Shown one piece after another: positions 16,134 to 23,644 of a stretch of 64,000 bases of DNA. Below the pieces are notes generated by a model that had not been told where the DNA came from, made no database searches, and worked only from the letters and a program-made list of their open reading frames with translations. Each line of letters starts with the position of its first letter. Position 1 is the first letter of the stretch. Where the stretch lies: positions 1 through 64,000 of the forward strand of contig NZ_FOQG01000003.1 in assembly GCF_900113685.1 (NCBI RefSeq), given 5' to 3'. This DNA is from Nocardioides psychrotolerans. GTDB lineage: Bacteria > Actinomycetota > Actinomycetes > Propionibacteriales > Nocardioidaceae. The position numbers and the translations under genes were made by a program.

Positions 16134-17071
16134 GCGAGCCCCGCGTGGTGCTGGTGACGGGAGCCTCGAGCGGCATCGGCCGCGCGACGGTCCTGCGTGC
16201 GGCCGGCGACGGCGACCACGTCGTCCTCGTCGCCCGTGGAGAGGAGGCCCTCGAGCAGGTGGCGGCGCTGGCACGCGACGCCGGTGCGGCCTCGGCCCTG
16301 GTGGTCACGGCCGACGTGGGCGACGACGACCAGGTCCGCGCCTGCGTCGCCACCACGCTCCGGCGGCACGATCGTCTCGACGTGGTCGTCAACAGCGCCG
16401 GCGTCGTCGCCTACGGCCGCGCCGAGGAGGTCCCTGCCGAGGTCTTCGACGGCGTCCTGCGCACCAACCTGCACGGCTCGGTCAACGTGGCGCGCCACGT
16501 CCTGCCGGTGCTCCAGCGCCAGGGCGCCGGCGACCTCGTGCTGGTGGGCTCGGTCATCGGTCACGTCGCGGTGCCCTCGATGAGCGCCTACGCGGTCAGC
16601 AAGTGGGGGGTCCGGGCGTTGGCCCAGCACCTCCAGCTGGAGAACCCGGACGTCTCGATCCTCTACGTCGCCCCGGGCGGCGTCGACACGCCGATCTACT
16701 CGCAGGCCGCCAACGTTGCCGGGTTCGAGGGGCGGCCGCCACCGCCGGTCGCGACCCCCGAGCGCACCGCGCGCCAGATCCTGGCGCGGGTCGACGGTCA
16801 TCGCTCCGGTGCCCAGCTGACGCTCGCCAACCACCTGCTGCGCTTCGGCTTCACCGCCGTGCACCCGGTCTACGTGCGGATCGTCCGGCCCTTCTTCGGC
16901 GTCGCCGCCGTCGACCTGACGCGACCGGTGCCGCCCAACGACGGCAACGTGCTGCAGTCGGTCCCGGCCGGCAACCAGCTGCGCGGCGACCACGGCAACG
17001 CGCTGCTCGGGATCGCTCGCAACCTCGGCCTACGACTGCGCGGCGCGGCGCGCAAGCCGCGGGGGGCCTGA
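16130..17071 (+). CDS. Short-chain dehydrogenase/reductase with C-terminal extension
   Basis: A 313-residue SDR: TGASSGIGRA at about residues 9-18, NSAG near 86, the catalytic Ser in LVGSVIGH (about 140) and YAVSKWG (about 153-159), and VAPGGVDTPIY after the active site. The final 80 residues hold a hydrophobic stretch (LLRFGFTAVHPVYVRIVRPFFG) that resembles the membrane-associating tails of SDRs acting on lipid-like substrates. GTG 16130 overlaps the SRPBCC stop, and TGATG couples it to the flavoprotein gene. It should act on the same unknown pathway as its three neighbours. Confidence 0.88.
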   Translation: MSEPRVVLVTGASSGIGRATVLRAAGDGDHVVLVARGEEALEQVAALARDAGAASALVVTADVGDDDQVRACVATTLRRHDRLDVVVNSAGVVAYGRAEEVPAEVFDGVLRTNLHGSVNVARHVLPVLQRQGAGDLVLVGSVIGHVAVPSMSAYAVSKWGVRALAQHLQLENPDVSILYVAPGGVDTPIYSQAANVAGFEGRPPPPVATPERTARQILARVDGHRSGAQLTLANHLLRFGFTAVHPVYVRIVRPFFGVAAVDLTRPVPPNDGNVLQSVPAGNQLRGDHGNALLGIARNLGLRLRGAARKPRGA

Positions 17072-18672
17072 TGACGGAGGGCACGTCGTACGACGCGGTG
17101 GTGGTGGGCAGCGGGCCCAACGGCCTGGTGGCGGCCAACCACCTGCTGGACGCCGGTTGGTCCGTGCTCGTGCTGGAGGCCCAGCCCGGGGTCGGTGGCG
17201 CGGTGCGCAGCGACCGCGACGTGCACCCCGACTTCGTGCACGACACGTTCAGCGCGTTCTACCCGCTGGCCGCGACCAGCCCCACGATCCGCTCGTTCGA
17301 CCTGGAGCGGCACGGCCTGACGTGGTGCCACGCACCCGCAGTCCTCGGGCACCCGATGGCCGACGGGCAGTGGGCAGTCCTGCACCGCGACCGCACGATC
17401 ACCGCGGCGTTGATGGACCGCCAGCATCCCGGTGACGGCGACGCGTGGCTGGCCCTGTGCGAGACGTGGGACCGCATCGGTGACGACGTCGTCGGAGCGC
17501 TGCTCGCGCCCTTCCCGCCCGTCCGCGCAGGACTGGGGGCGCTGCGCCGCCTCCCGTCGGTGGGTGGTGCGCACTTCGTGCGCGAGATGCTGACCCCCGT
17601 CGCCGACATCGGCCGACAGCGCTTCGGTGGTGAGGCGCCCCGGCTCCTGCTCGCGGGCAACGCCGGTCATGCCGACATCCCGCTCAACGCACCGGGCTCC
17701 GGCCTGATGGGCGTCTTGATGACCATGCTCGGGCAGACCGTCGGCTTCCCGGTGCCCCAGGGCGGTGCGGGCGAGCTCGCCCAGGCCCTGGCGCGCCGGA
17801 TCCTCAGCCTGGGCGGGGAGATCAGGTGCGCAACCGAGGTGACCGGCATCGATGTCGAGTCCGGCCGGGCGGTGGCTGTCCGCACCATCCACGGCGACCG
17901 GGTCCGGGCCTGGCGGGCGGTGATCGCCGACGTGGTGGCGCCGGCCCTCTACGGCCGGCTGCTGCCTCCCGAGGCCGTGCCGGGCCGCGTCGTCAAGGGG
18001 ATGCGCGACTTCCAGATGGACCCCGGCACCGTCAAGGTCGACTGGGCCCTCTCCGGACCCGTCCCGTGGCGCGAGCCGCCGCCCTACGCGCCGGGGACCG
18101 TGCACGTGGCCGACTCGGTCGAGCAGATGGCGCAGGCGTTGCACCAGGTGACCTCCCGGACCGTTCCCGCGGAGCCCTTCCTGCTGACCGGTCAGATGAC
18201 GACCGCCGACCCCAGCCGCTCACCCGAGGGCACGGAGTCGTTCTGGGCCTACACCCACGTGCCCCAGGACGTGCAGCGCGACGCCGGCGACGGCAGCATC
18301 ACCGGGGCCTGGGACCGCAGCGAGTGCGAGCGGTTCGGGGACCGCGTCCAGGCGCGGCTCGAGGCCGTGGCTCCCGGCTTCGGTGACCTCGTCGTGCAGC
18401 GCCGGGTGCTGGGGCCGCACGACATGCAGGCCCTCGACGCCAACCTCGTCGGCGGCGGGCTCAACGGCGGCACCGCCCAGCTGCACCAGCAGCTCGTGTT
18501 CCGGCCGGTGCCGGGCCTCGCCCGCTCCGAGACCGGGGTCCGCGGGCTCTACCTGGGCTCGGCGTCCGCCCACCCTGGCGGCGGGGTCCACGGCGCTCCC
18601 GGCATGAACGCCGCCCGGGCCGCGGTGCTGCACCACCGCCTGCGGCTGGGCCGGGGCGGCCGTCGGTCCTGA
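17071..18672 (+). CDS. CrtI-like NAD(P)/FAD-dependent oxidoreductase
   Basis: The 533-residue flavoprotein belongs to the phytoene-desaturase-like group: FAD motif VVVGSGPNGLVAANHLL at residues 10-26 with the ribose-binding Glu in VLVLEAQPGVGGAVRS, a cap domain in the middle with PQGGAGELAQALARRI, and the C-terminal LYLGSASAHPGGGVHGAPG that closes over the flavin. Carotenoid desaturases and retinol-saturase-like enzymes share this plan, but the absence of phytoene synthase nearby argues against carotenoids. It closes the four-gene operon. A role in saturating or oxidising a polyene or steroid-like lipid is possible but unproven. Confidence 0.88.
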   Translation: MTEGTSYDAVVVGSGPNGLVAANHLLDAGWSVLVLEAQPGVGGAVRSDRDVHPDFVHDTFSAFYPLAATSPTIRSFDLERHGLTWCHAPAVLGHPMADGQWAVLHRDRTITAALMDRQHPGDGDAWLALCETWDRIGDDVVGALLAPFPPVRAGLGALRRLPSVGGAHFVREMLTPVADIGRQRFGGEAPRLLLAGNAGHADIPLNAPGSGLMGVLMTMLGQTVGFPVPQGGAGELAQALARRILSLGGEIRCATEVTGIDVESGRAVAVRTIHGDRVRAWRAVIADVVAPALYGRLLPPEAVPGRVVKGMRDFQMDPGTVKVDWALSGPVPWREPPPYAPGTVHVADSVEQMAQALHQVTSRTVPAEPFLLTGQMTTADPSRSPEGTESFWAYTHVPQDVQRDAGDGSITGAWDRSECERFGDRVQARLEAVAPGFGDLVVQRRVLGPHDMQALDANLVGGGLNGGTAQLHQQLVFRPVPGLARSETGVRGLYLGSASAHPGGGVHGAPGMNAARAAVLHHRLRLGRGGRRS

Positions 18673-18728
18673 CGACGTTCCCCCGTGGAGGTGGGGTGTG
18701 CGCCTTGCCCGCGTGGAAGGCTGGCCCC

Positions 18729-18896
18729 ATGACCTCCTCCCAGGACGACACGACCCCCGAGCCGCAGCCCGACACCACGTCTGACCCGAGCCTCGACGAC
18801 GGCGAGTCGTCGGACTGGACCGGAGAGGGCGGGGCCGCGACCGCGGGGCCGGCCACCGATGCCGCGGACGACCCGGAACACCCCAGCAAGGACTGA
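18729..18896 (+). CDS. Small acidic, disordered protein
   Basis: The 55-residue product is rich in Asp, Glu, Ser, Thr and Pro, with no hydrophobic core and no Cys, so it is probably disordered. ATG 18729 is preferred over an in-phase ATG at 18696 because a GGAAGG lies 11 nt before it and the upstream residues look like leader. It stands alone 57 bp after the redox operon and 15 bp from the convergent hemerythrin gene. I do not recognise a family; small acidic stress-linked proteins of this type are common in actinobacteria. Confidence 0.5.
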   Translation: MTSSQDDTTPEPQPDTTSDPSLDDGESSDWTGEGGAATAGPATDAADDPEHPSKD

Positions 18897-18910
18897 CCGG
18901 ATCTGACGCG

Positions 18911-19411
18911 TCAGGCGATGACGGCGTCGATCGTCTTCTTCAGGGCACTCGGCTGCGACGGCTTGCGGGGCGCCTTCTTGCGGGCCGCCTCCATGGCGGC
19001 GCCGATCTCCTGCAGCGCCTTGCGCCCGAGTCCCTCACGCACCTGGGGGAACCACTCGTCCTCCTCCTCGTCCATGTGGTGACGGACGTTCTCGATCAGG
19101 ACCGCCGTCTTGGGCGCGAAGCGCTCGTGGTCGGGCTTCATCCCGACCAGCTCCATGACCAGGACGTCGGCCACGTGGTGCTCTTCGTAAGACTCCAGGA
19201 CGTCGTCCTCGAGCTCGGGCAGGAGCTCGCGGATGCGCGGGTACATCACCTCGTTCTCGATGTAGGTGTGCACGGTGAGCAGCTCGATGATGCGATCGAC
19301 GAGCTTGCCCTTCTCCACGTAGGCCTTCTCACCGGCCTTCTCGAACGCCGTGAAGACACGGCGGATCTCCTGGTGGTCCTTCTTCAGCAGCACGATGGCG
19401 TCGGTCGACAT
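18911..19411 (-). CDS. Hemerythrin HHE-domain protein
   Basis: A 166-residue protein with a four-helix HHE cation-binding domain: LLKKDHQEIRRVFTAFE (first His), LTVHTYIENEVMYPRI (HxxxE), YEEHHVADVLVMEL, and RHHMDEEEDEWFPQVRE. The ligands suit a diiron site. Related proteins bind O2 or sense oxygen, NO or peroxide. The C-terminus is Lys/Pro-rich (RKKAPRKPSQPSALKK), which may bind acidic partners or DNA. It has a sigma-F-like promoter and is divergent from the iron-enzyme/CDGSH pair, hinting at a shared iron-redox theme. Confidence 0.92.
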   Translation of the reverse strand: MSTDAIVLLKKDHQEIRRVFTAFEKAGEKAYVEKGKLVDRIIELLTVHTYIENEVMYPRIRELLPELEDDVLESYEEHHVADVLVMELVGMKPDHERFAPKTAVLIENVRHHMDEEEDEWFPQVREGLGRKALQEIGAAMEAARKKAPRKPSQPSALKKTIDAVIA

Positions 19412-19443
19412 GTTTCTCCTCGGTGGTGGGGTTCGACCCGCCG

Positions 19444-19469
19444 GTACCCCTCGCGGCGCGACGCAACCC
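19444..19469 (-). promoter_or_regulatory. SigF/SigB-type promoter for the hemerythrin gene
   Basis: On the minus strand GGGTT (19469-19465) is followed after 15 nt by GGGTAC (19449-19444). This matches the general-stress consensus GTTT/GGTT, N15-17, GGGTA. The -10 box ends 33 nt upstream of the hemerythrin ATG, a suitable distance. A SigB/F/G-type factor is encoded at 12.5 kb. Confidence 0.6.
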
Positions 19470-19534
19470 CCGGCACCACCGAAGTCACCCGTGGGGAGGA
19501 GCCCCTGCGGCTGCCCGGTCGACACCATGGAGGG

Positions 19535-20482
19535 GTGACTCCTCTTCCCCGACCGCGCGGTCCCCGCAGCGCCTCCGTGATCGCTGCCCTGCTGAGCGCA
19601 CCCGACGACCAGCCGCGCAGCTTCGCGGCGTCCGGTGGCCGTGCGGACGACGCGCTGACGCTGTGGACGCTGCACGAGCTGCACTACCGCGGCATCGCCG
19701 GCGTCGACGAGCGCTGGGAGTGGCAGGCCTCGACCATCGGGCTGCGCACCGAGCTGGAGCGGGCCCTCGAGACGGACCTCCGCGCGCGTCGGCCTGAGGC
19801 CGTCGTGACCGGCGACCTGGCCGTCGACCTGCTGCGCATCCTGGCCGATGACGACAGCCCCTCGCTGGCGCGCCACGTGCAGCGCCGCGCCACGCGCGAG
19901 CAGACCCTCCAGCTGCTGCGACAGCGCTCGCTCTACCACCTCAAGGAGGCCGACCCGACGAGCTGGGTGATCCCCCGCCTGACCGCCGGGCCCAAGGCCG
20001 CACTGCTGGAGATCCAGTTCGACGAGTACGGCAACGGCGATCCCGGCCGCCTGCACCACCGGCTCTTCGAGGCCGGCATCGCCGCGTCCGGGCTCGACGG
20101 CGACTACGGCGCCTACGTCGACGAGGCGGTCGTCGAGATCCTCGAGCAGAACAACGTGCTCAGCATGTTCGGCCTGCAGCGCCGGCTGCGCGGAGCAGCG
20201 CTCGGCCACCTCGCCGCCTTCGAGGGCACCAGCTCGCTGCCGTCGCGACAGCTGGCCCAGGGCCTGCGCCGGCTGGACTTTCCCGAAGAGATGGCCAGCT
20301 ACTACGACGAGCACGTCGAGGCCGACGCGGTGCACGAGCAGCTTGCGCTGCGCGACATCTGCGTCGCCCTGGTCGCGGCCGAGCCCGACCTCTACGACGA
20401 CGTGCTGCTCGGCGCCTGGGCCTGCACGGACCTCGAGGCCCGCGCCGCCGGCGCGCTGCTGAGCCTGTGGGACGCCGCATGA
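19535..20482 (+). CDS. Haem-oxygenase-like iron-containing redox enzyme
   Basis: The 315-residue protein belongs to the iron-containing redox enzyme family (haem-oxygenase-like fold, the superfamily that includes diiron oxidases such as UndA, BesC and SznF). Candidate metal ligands lie along the helices: LHELHYRG (about 48-55), EIQFDEYGNGDPGRLHHRLFE (about 166), HLAAFEGTS (about 228), YYDEHVEADAVHEQLALRD (about 254-272). The spacing of E, H and DExxH-like groups in the last two helices fits a diiron site. GTG 19535 is preceded by GGAGG. Its stop overlaps the CDGSH gene by ATGA, so the Fe-S protein is likely its electron partner. The substrate is unknown. Confidence 0.8.
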   Translation: MTPLPRPRGPRSASVIAALLSAPDDQPRSFAASGGRADDALTLWTLHELHYRGIAGVDERWEWQASTIGLRTELERALETDLRARRPEAVVTGDLAVDLLRILADDDSPSLARHVQRRATREQTLQLLRQRSLYHLKEADPTSWVIPRLTAGPKAALLEIQFDEYGNGDPGRLHHRLFEAGIAASGLDGDYGAYVDEAVVEILEQNNVLSMFGLQRRLRGAALGHLAAFEGTSSLPSRQLAQGLRRLDFPEEMASYYDEHVEADAVHEQLALRDICVALVAAEPDLYDDVLLGAWACTDLEARAAGALLSLWDAA

Positions 20483-20679
20483 GTGCGCGCCCCTCGGAGG
20501 AGCACGCCGACATCGTGCTGTGCCCGGACGGGCCGATGCTGCTGCGCGGCGCGGCGGTCGTCCAGGACGAGGACGGTGTGCGTCACCGCACCACCCGCCC
20601 GGTCACGGCCGTGTGCCGCTGCGGGCACAGCGCGATCAAGCCGTGGTGCGACGGCACCCACAAGCTGCTGCGCGACTGA
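20479..20679 (+). CDS. CDGSH-type 2Fe-2S protein
   Basis: A 66-residue protein whose C-terminal half carries the full CDGSH motif CRCGHSAIKPWCDGTH (about residues 46-61), giving the 3-Cys/1-His ligands of a mitoNEET-like [2Fe-2S] cluster. The N-terminal half (VLCPDGPMLLRGAAVVQDEDG) is the short beta segment found in bacterial single-motif members. It is translationally coupled to the iron-containing redox enzyme and so may supply electrons or iron to it. No signal peptide or membrane anchor is visible, so it should be cytosolic. Confidence 0.92.
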   Translation: MSARPSEEHADIVLCPDGPMLLRGAAVVQDEDGVRHRTTRPVTAVCRCGHSAIKPWCDGTHKLLRD

Positions 20680-20701
20680 TCTCCCCCCGGCCGGCGGAGC
20701 G

Positions 20702-21343
20702 TCACGCCTTCACCAGTCGTACGACGATCCCTCCGGTCCCCGCGCGGCGTCCGGCGTCGCGCCACGCGCCGCCGGTGCGGGACAGCACCATGTCGGCCTG
20801 CTGGTCGTCGCCGAGCTGGAGCAGGAGGCTGCCGCCGAGCTCGAGGTGGCGACCGGCGACCGCGACGCACAGCATCGCGACCTCGAGGCCGTCCACGCCG
20901 CCGTCGATCGCGAGCAGCGGGTCCTCGGGGAAGCAGCCGACCTCGGCGCTGGTGACCCACGGGGGGTCGGCGACCACGATCGCGAAGGTCTCGTCGTCGC
21001 GCAGCACGGCGTCCATCGGTCCCTCGAGCACGTCGGTGCGGTCCGCGACCCCGGCTGCCTCTGCGTTGCGGCGGGCGTAGGAACAGGCCACCGGGTCGAG
21101 GTCGACGGCGACGAGCGCGCGACCCGACTCGACGGCCGCAACCAGCCCGATGTGCCCGGCACCTGTGCACAGCTCGAGGATCGCGCCCTCAGCCGCGTCG
21201 CCCGGCTCGCTCGCCAGCACCTCGGCGGCCCAGCTCCCCTGCAGCGCCGTCCAGGGACGCGGCTCGAGCACGCGACCGTCGTAGGTGATGGCCAGGCCAC
21301 CGATGTCGACGCTGCGCGGCTGGTCGAAGGTCTCGGAGGTCAT
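20702..21343 (-). CDS. SAM-dependent methyltransferase, HemK/PrmC-like class I
   Basis: The 213-residue enzyme shows motif I LELCTGAGHIGL (about 57-68), motif II VAVDLDPVACSYARRN, and motif IV VVADPPWVTS (about 127), the DPPW variant of the NPPY motif used by enzymes that methylate planar amide or amino nitrogens. No PrmC N-terminal helical domain is present, so a release-factor role is unlikely. The ATG at 21343 is the only good start before the first strand. It is convergent with the CDGSH gene, 22 bp apart, and probably forms a single-gene unit. Confidence 0.85.
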   Translation of the reverse strand: MTSETFDQPRSVDIGGLAITYDGRVLEPRPWTALQGSWAAEVLASEPGDAAEGAILELCTGAGHIGLVAAVESGRALVAVDLDPVACSYARRNAEAAGVADRTDVLEGPMDAVLRDDETFAIVVADPPWVTSAEVGCFPEDPLLAIDGGVDGLEVAMLCVAVAGRHLELGGSLLLQLGDDQQADMVLSRTGGAWRDAGRRAGTGGIVVRLVKA

Positions 21344-21429
21344 GGGTCCACCCTGCCGTGGCGGGACCCGCCCCTGCCTCCTCTGCGTGGGTGAGGAGGC
21401 AGCCGGCCGATGGCGATCCGGTGCCGGCC

Positions 21430-22893
21430 TCAGCGCCGCAGCAGGCGACCGATCCCGCCGCGCAGGCCGACGACGTAGAAGCCGGAGTTGCCGTCGGAGT
21501 ACCAGACCTGGCGCCGCTCCACGTCCCACGCCGGCTGGGACATGGCGAAGGCACCGGCAGCGGTCGGGTTGACGGTCTTGCTGCCGGCCAGGATCGGTCG
21601 GTTGAAGTAGCCGATCTCACGCGGGTGCTGCAGGTCGCTGATGTCGAAGAGCCGCAGGCCGGAGACGATCATCGAGCAGGCGACGATCTTGGGGTTCGTC
21701 GGGAACGGCACCGAGCAGTAGTGGCCGGCGTAGCCCTGCACGGGGATGGCGGCTCCCGGGTCGAGCATCTGGCTCTGCCGGTTGGGGGGCTGGTGCACCG
21801 CGAGGCGCAGGTCGGAGACGACCTTCGGTCGGCGAGGGTCGGCGATGTCGATGATGCGGGCGGCGCCGACCGACTGGTCGCCCTGGAAGTCGGAGTACTC
21901 ATCGACCTCGAGGAGGTAGGGCCGGCCGTTGCGGGTGAAGGGCTCCGCGACCTGCGGCAGCGAGATCGTGCCCCACGTCAGGTCGGAGACGACGCGCACC
22001 CTCGGGTCGCGGCGGCGGTCCTGGATCGCGCTGACGTCGAGGATGCGCAGTCCCACGACCTCGACCGGTCCCTGCTGGGTGCCGAGGTTGGCGACGTACA
22101 TCGTGCGGCCGTCCGGGGCGAACCGCAGGCCGTGGTAGTTGACCTCCGACTGCTCGAAGATCTTGCGGGGCTCACGGGGCCTGGTGATGTCGACCGCCGT
22201 CAGGTTCTGCCCGGCGGCGCCCGCGACCCAGAAGGTGCGGCCGTCCGGGGAGAAGCCGCTCTCGTGACCGAAGGCCGCCTGCTGCGAGGAGGAGAGCAGC
22301 CGCGGGTGACGGCAGTCGGTGCGCACGTCGTAGAGGTCGACGACGCCGACGTTGGTCGCCGGGTCGCCCAGGACGGCCGCGAGGATGCCGCGGCGCTGGT
22401 TGACCAGCAGCGACTCGTGGGGACTGAGCATCGCGGTGCTCGTCAGCTGGGCTGTCTTGCGGGGTCTGCTGGGGTTGGTCATGTCGAGCACGACGACCCC
22501 GAGGCCCTGGGTCGCGTTGAAGAGGACGTCCCGAGGGAAGAGCAGCGTGGAGTCGTAGAAGGCGCAGACCCGGCCGGTCTTGTCGCGGTAGCGCAGGACC
22601 TTGAAGCCACCCGAGCCGCCCTGCTGGGCGACCTGGACGGTGTTGCACTGGTAGCCGCGGCGGTAGCGACCGCTGGTGTAGTCCACGAGCGGGACCCGGC
22701 CCTGACGACCCGTCTCGGGCCGGTCGTCCGGTCCCTGGCAGCGCGCCTGGGGCGTGGCCGCCGGTCGTCGCGGCGCCTCGGCCGACGCCTGCACCCAGGC
22801 CAGGCCGGCGGCCGAGAGGGTGACCACGACGAGGGCGGCCAGGAGCCGTCGTACGGCGGGGTTCGTCGTGGTGGCGGGCGTGGTCAGGGGCAT
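21430..22893 (-). CDS. Secreted LVIVD-repeat beta-propeller protein
   Basis: The 487-residue protein begins with a signal peptide or anchor (RRLLAALVVVTLSAAGLAW, about 15-33) and continues as a propeller of repeated units: GVVVLDMTNPSRPRK, VGVVDLYDVRTDCRHPR, NLTAVDITRPREPRK, GLRILDVS, ARIIDIADPRRPK and LRLFDISDLQHPRE. These are LVIVD-type blades with the D(I/M)xxPxxPR core. Such proteins are exported, probably bind metal or protein partners, and have no assigned enzymology. I chose ATG 22893 with GGAG upstream over an in-phase start at 22938 that would overlap the TetR gene and delay the signal peptide. Confidence 0.82.
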   Translation of the reverse strand: MPLTTPATTTNPAVRRLLAALVVVTLSAAGLAWVQASAEAPRRPAATPQARCQGPDDRPETGRQGRVPLVDYTSGRYRRGYQCNTVQVAQQGGSGGFKVLRYRDKTGRVCAFYDSTLLFPRDVLFNATQGLGVVVLDMTNPSRPRKTAQLTSTAMLSPHESLLVNQRRGILAAVLGDPATNVGVVDLYDVRTDCRHPRLLSSSQQAAFGHESGFSPDGRTFWVAGAAGQNLTAVDITRPREPRKIFEQSEVNYHGLRFAPDGRTMYVANLGTQQGPVEVVGLRILDVSAIQDRRRDPRVRVVSDLTWGTISLPQVAEPFTRNGRPYLLEVDEYSDFQGDQSVGAARIIDIADPRRPKVVSDLRLAVHQPPNRQSQMLDPGAAIPVQGYAGHYCSVPFPTNPKIVACSMIVSGLRLFDISDLQHPREIGYFNRPILAGSKTVNPTAAGAFAMSQPAWDVERRQVWYSDGNSGFYVVGLRGGIGRLLRR

Positions 22894-22924
22894 CGTTGCT
22901 CCAGGGTCGGCGGGGCTCAGGTCG

Positions 22925-23581
22925 TCATTGTGCGTCACCGGGGCGCGGCGCGGGCGTGTCTCCGACGACGAGCGCCAGGACCTTGCCGAGGAGCTCCTCG
23001 GGCACGTCCTCGGGAGCGACCATCCGCTCCATGGCCAGCCCGTTGGACAGTGCCATCAGGACGATCGCGAGGTCGGTCGCGGGCATCGAGAGGGTGGCGC
23101 CGGCGCGGGCCGCGTGCTCCTCCATCGCCTCGGCCACCGCGGCACGCAACGACTCACGTCGGTCGCGGAAGGCACCGTCGGCGTCGTCGGAGCGCACCGC
23201 GCGCTGCCAGAGCTCGAAGAACAGCAGGTGCCAGTCGCGCTGCTCGTCGCTGGCGGCGGTCAGCCGGTCGCCCAGCACCTGCGCGCGGACGGCCATCGAG
23301 CCGTCGAGCTCGTCGACTGCCTCGAGGCCGAGGTCGAGGTAGGCCGAGGTGCGGTCCTCGACCAGCGCCGCGACCAGCCCCTCCTTGCTGCCGAAGTTGG
23401 AGTAGACGGCGCCCTTGGTGAAGCCCGCGTCGGCCGCCACGTCGTCGAGGCTGGCGCCCTCGATGCCCTGTCGCGCGAAGAGCCGGGCTGCGGCGTCCAG
23501 CAGGGCGCGTCGTACGTCGTCGCGGGCGGGACGGCGGCGCCGGTCGGGATGCCGGTCGGGGTCCGGGCGTGACGTTGACAC
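22925..23581 (-). CDS. TetR-family repressor of the divergent P450 gene
   Basis: The 218-residue regulator has the TetR DNA-binding domain at residues 24-70: ALLDAAARLFARQGIEGASL, DVAADAGFTKGAVYSNFGSK, then a ligand-binding helical domain including FFELWQRAVRS. The GTG start at 23581 lies just inside the divergent intergenic region, with overlapping GATAC/GTATC palindromes 10-42 bp upstream. This position lets one dimer or two cover both promoters, so autorepression and control of the cytochrome P450 gene are expected. The ligand is unknown, perhaps the P450 substrate. The LVIVD gene downstream starts 31 bp after its stop and may be cotranscribed. Confidence 0.9.
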   Translation of the reverse strand: MSTSRPDPDRHPDRRRRPARDDVRRALLDAAARLFARQGIEGASLDDVAADAGFTKGAVYSNFGSKEGLVAALVEDRTSAYLDLGLEAVDELDGSMAVRAQVLGDRLTAASDEQRDWHLLFFELWQRAVRSDDADGAFRDRRESLRAAVAEAMEEHAARAGATLSMPATDLAIVLMALSNGLAMERMVAPEDVPEELLGKVLALVVGDTPAPRPGDAQ

Positions 23582-23590
23582 GAGGCGGAC

Positions 23591-23623
23591 GATACCGGAA
23601 AGTATCGGATACTGTTGAGTATC
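23591..23623. promoter_or_regulatory. Nested GATAC/GTATC operator between tetR and P450
   Basis: Half-sites alternate: GATAC at 23591, GTATC at 23602, GATAC at 23608, GTATC at 23619. The middle pair forms the perfect 13-mer AGTATCGGATACT (23601-23613), and the last pair forms GATACT-N4-AGTATC (23608-23623). The array covers the start-proximal region of both divergent genes, as for TetR operators. Confidence 0.8.
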
Positions 23624-23644
23624 GCACCCGATCGAGGAGCCTCC

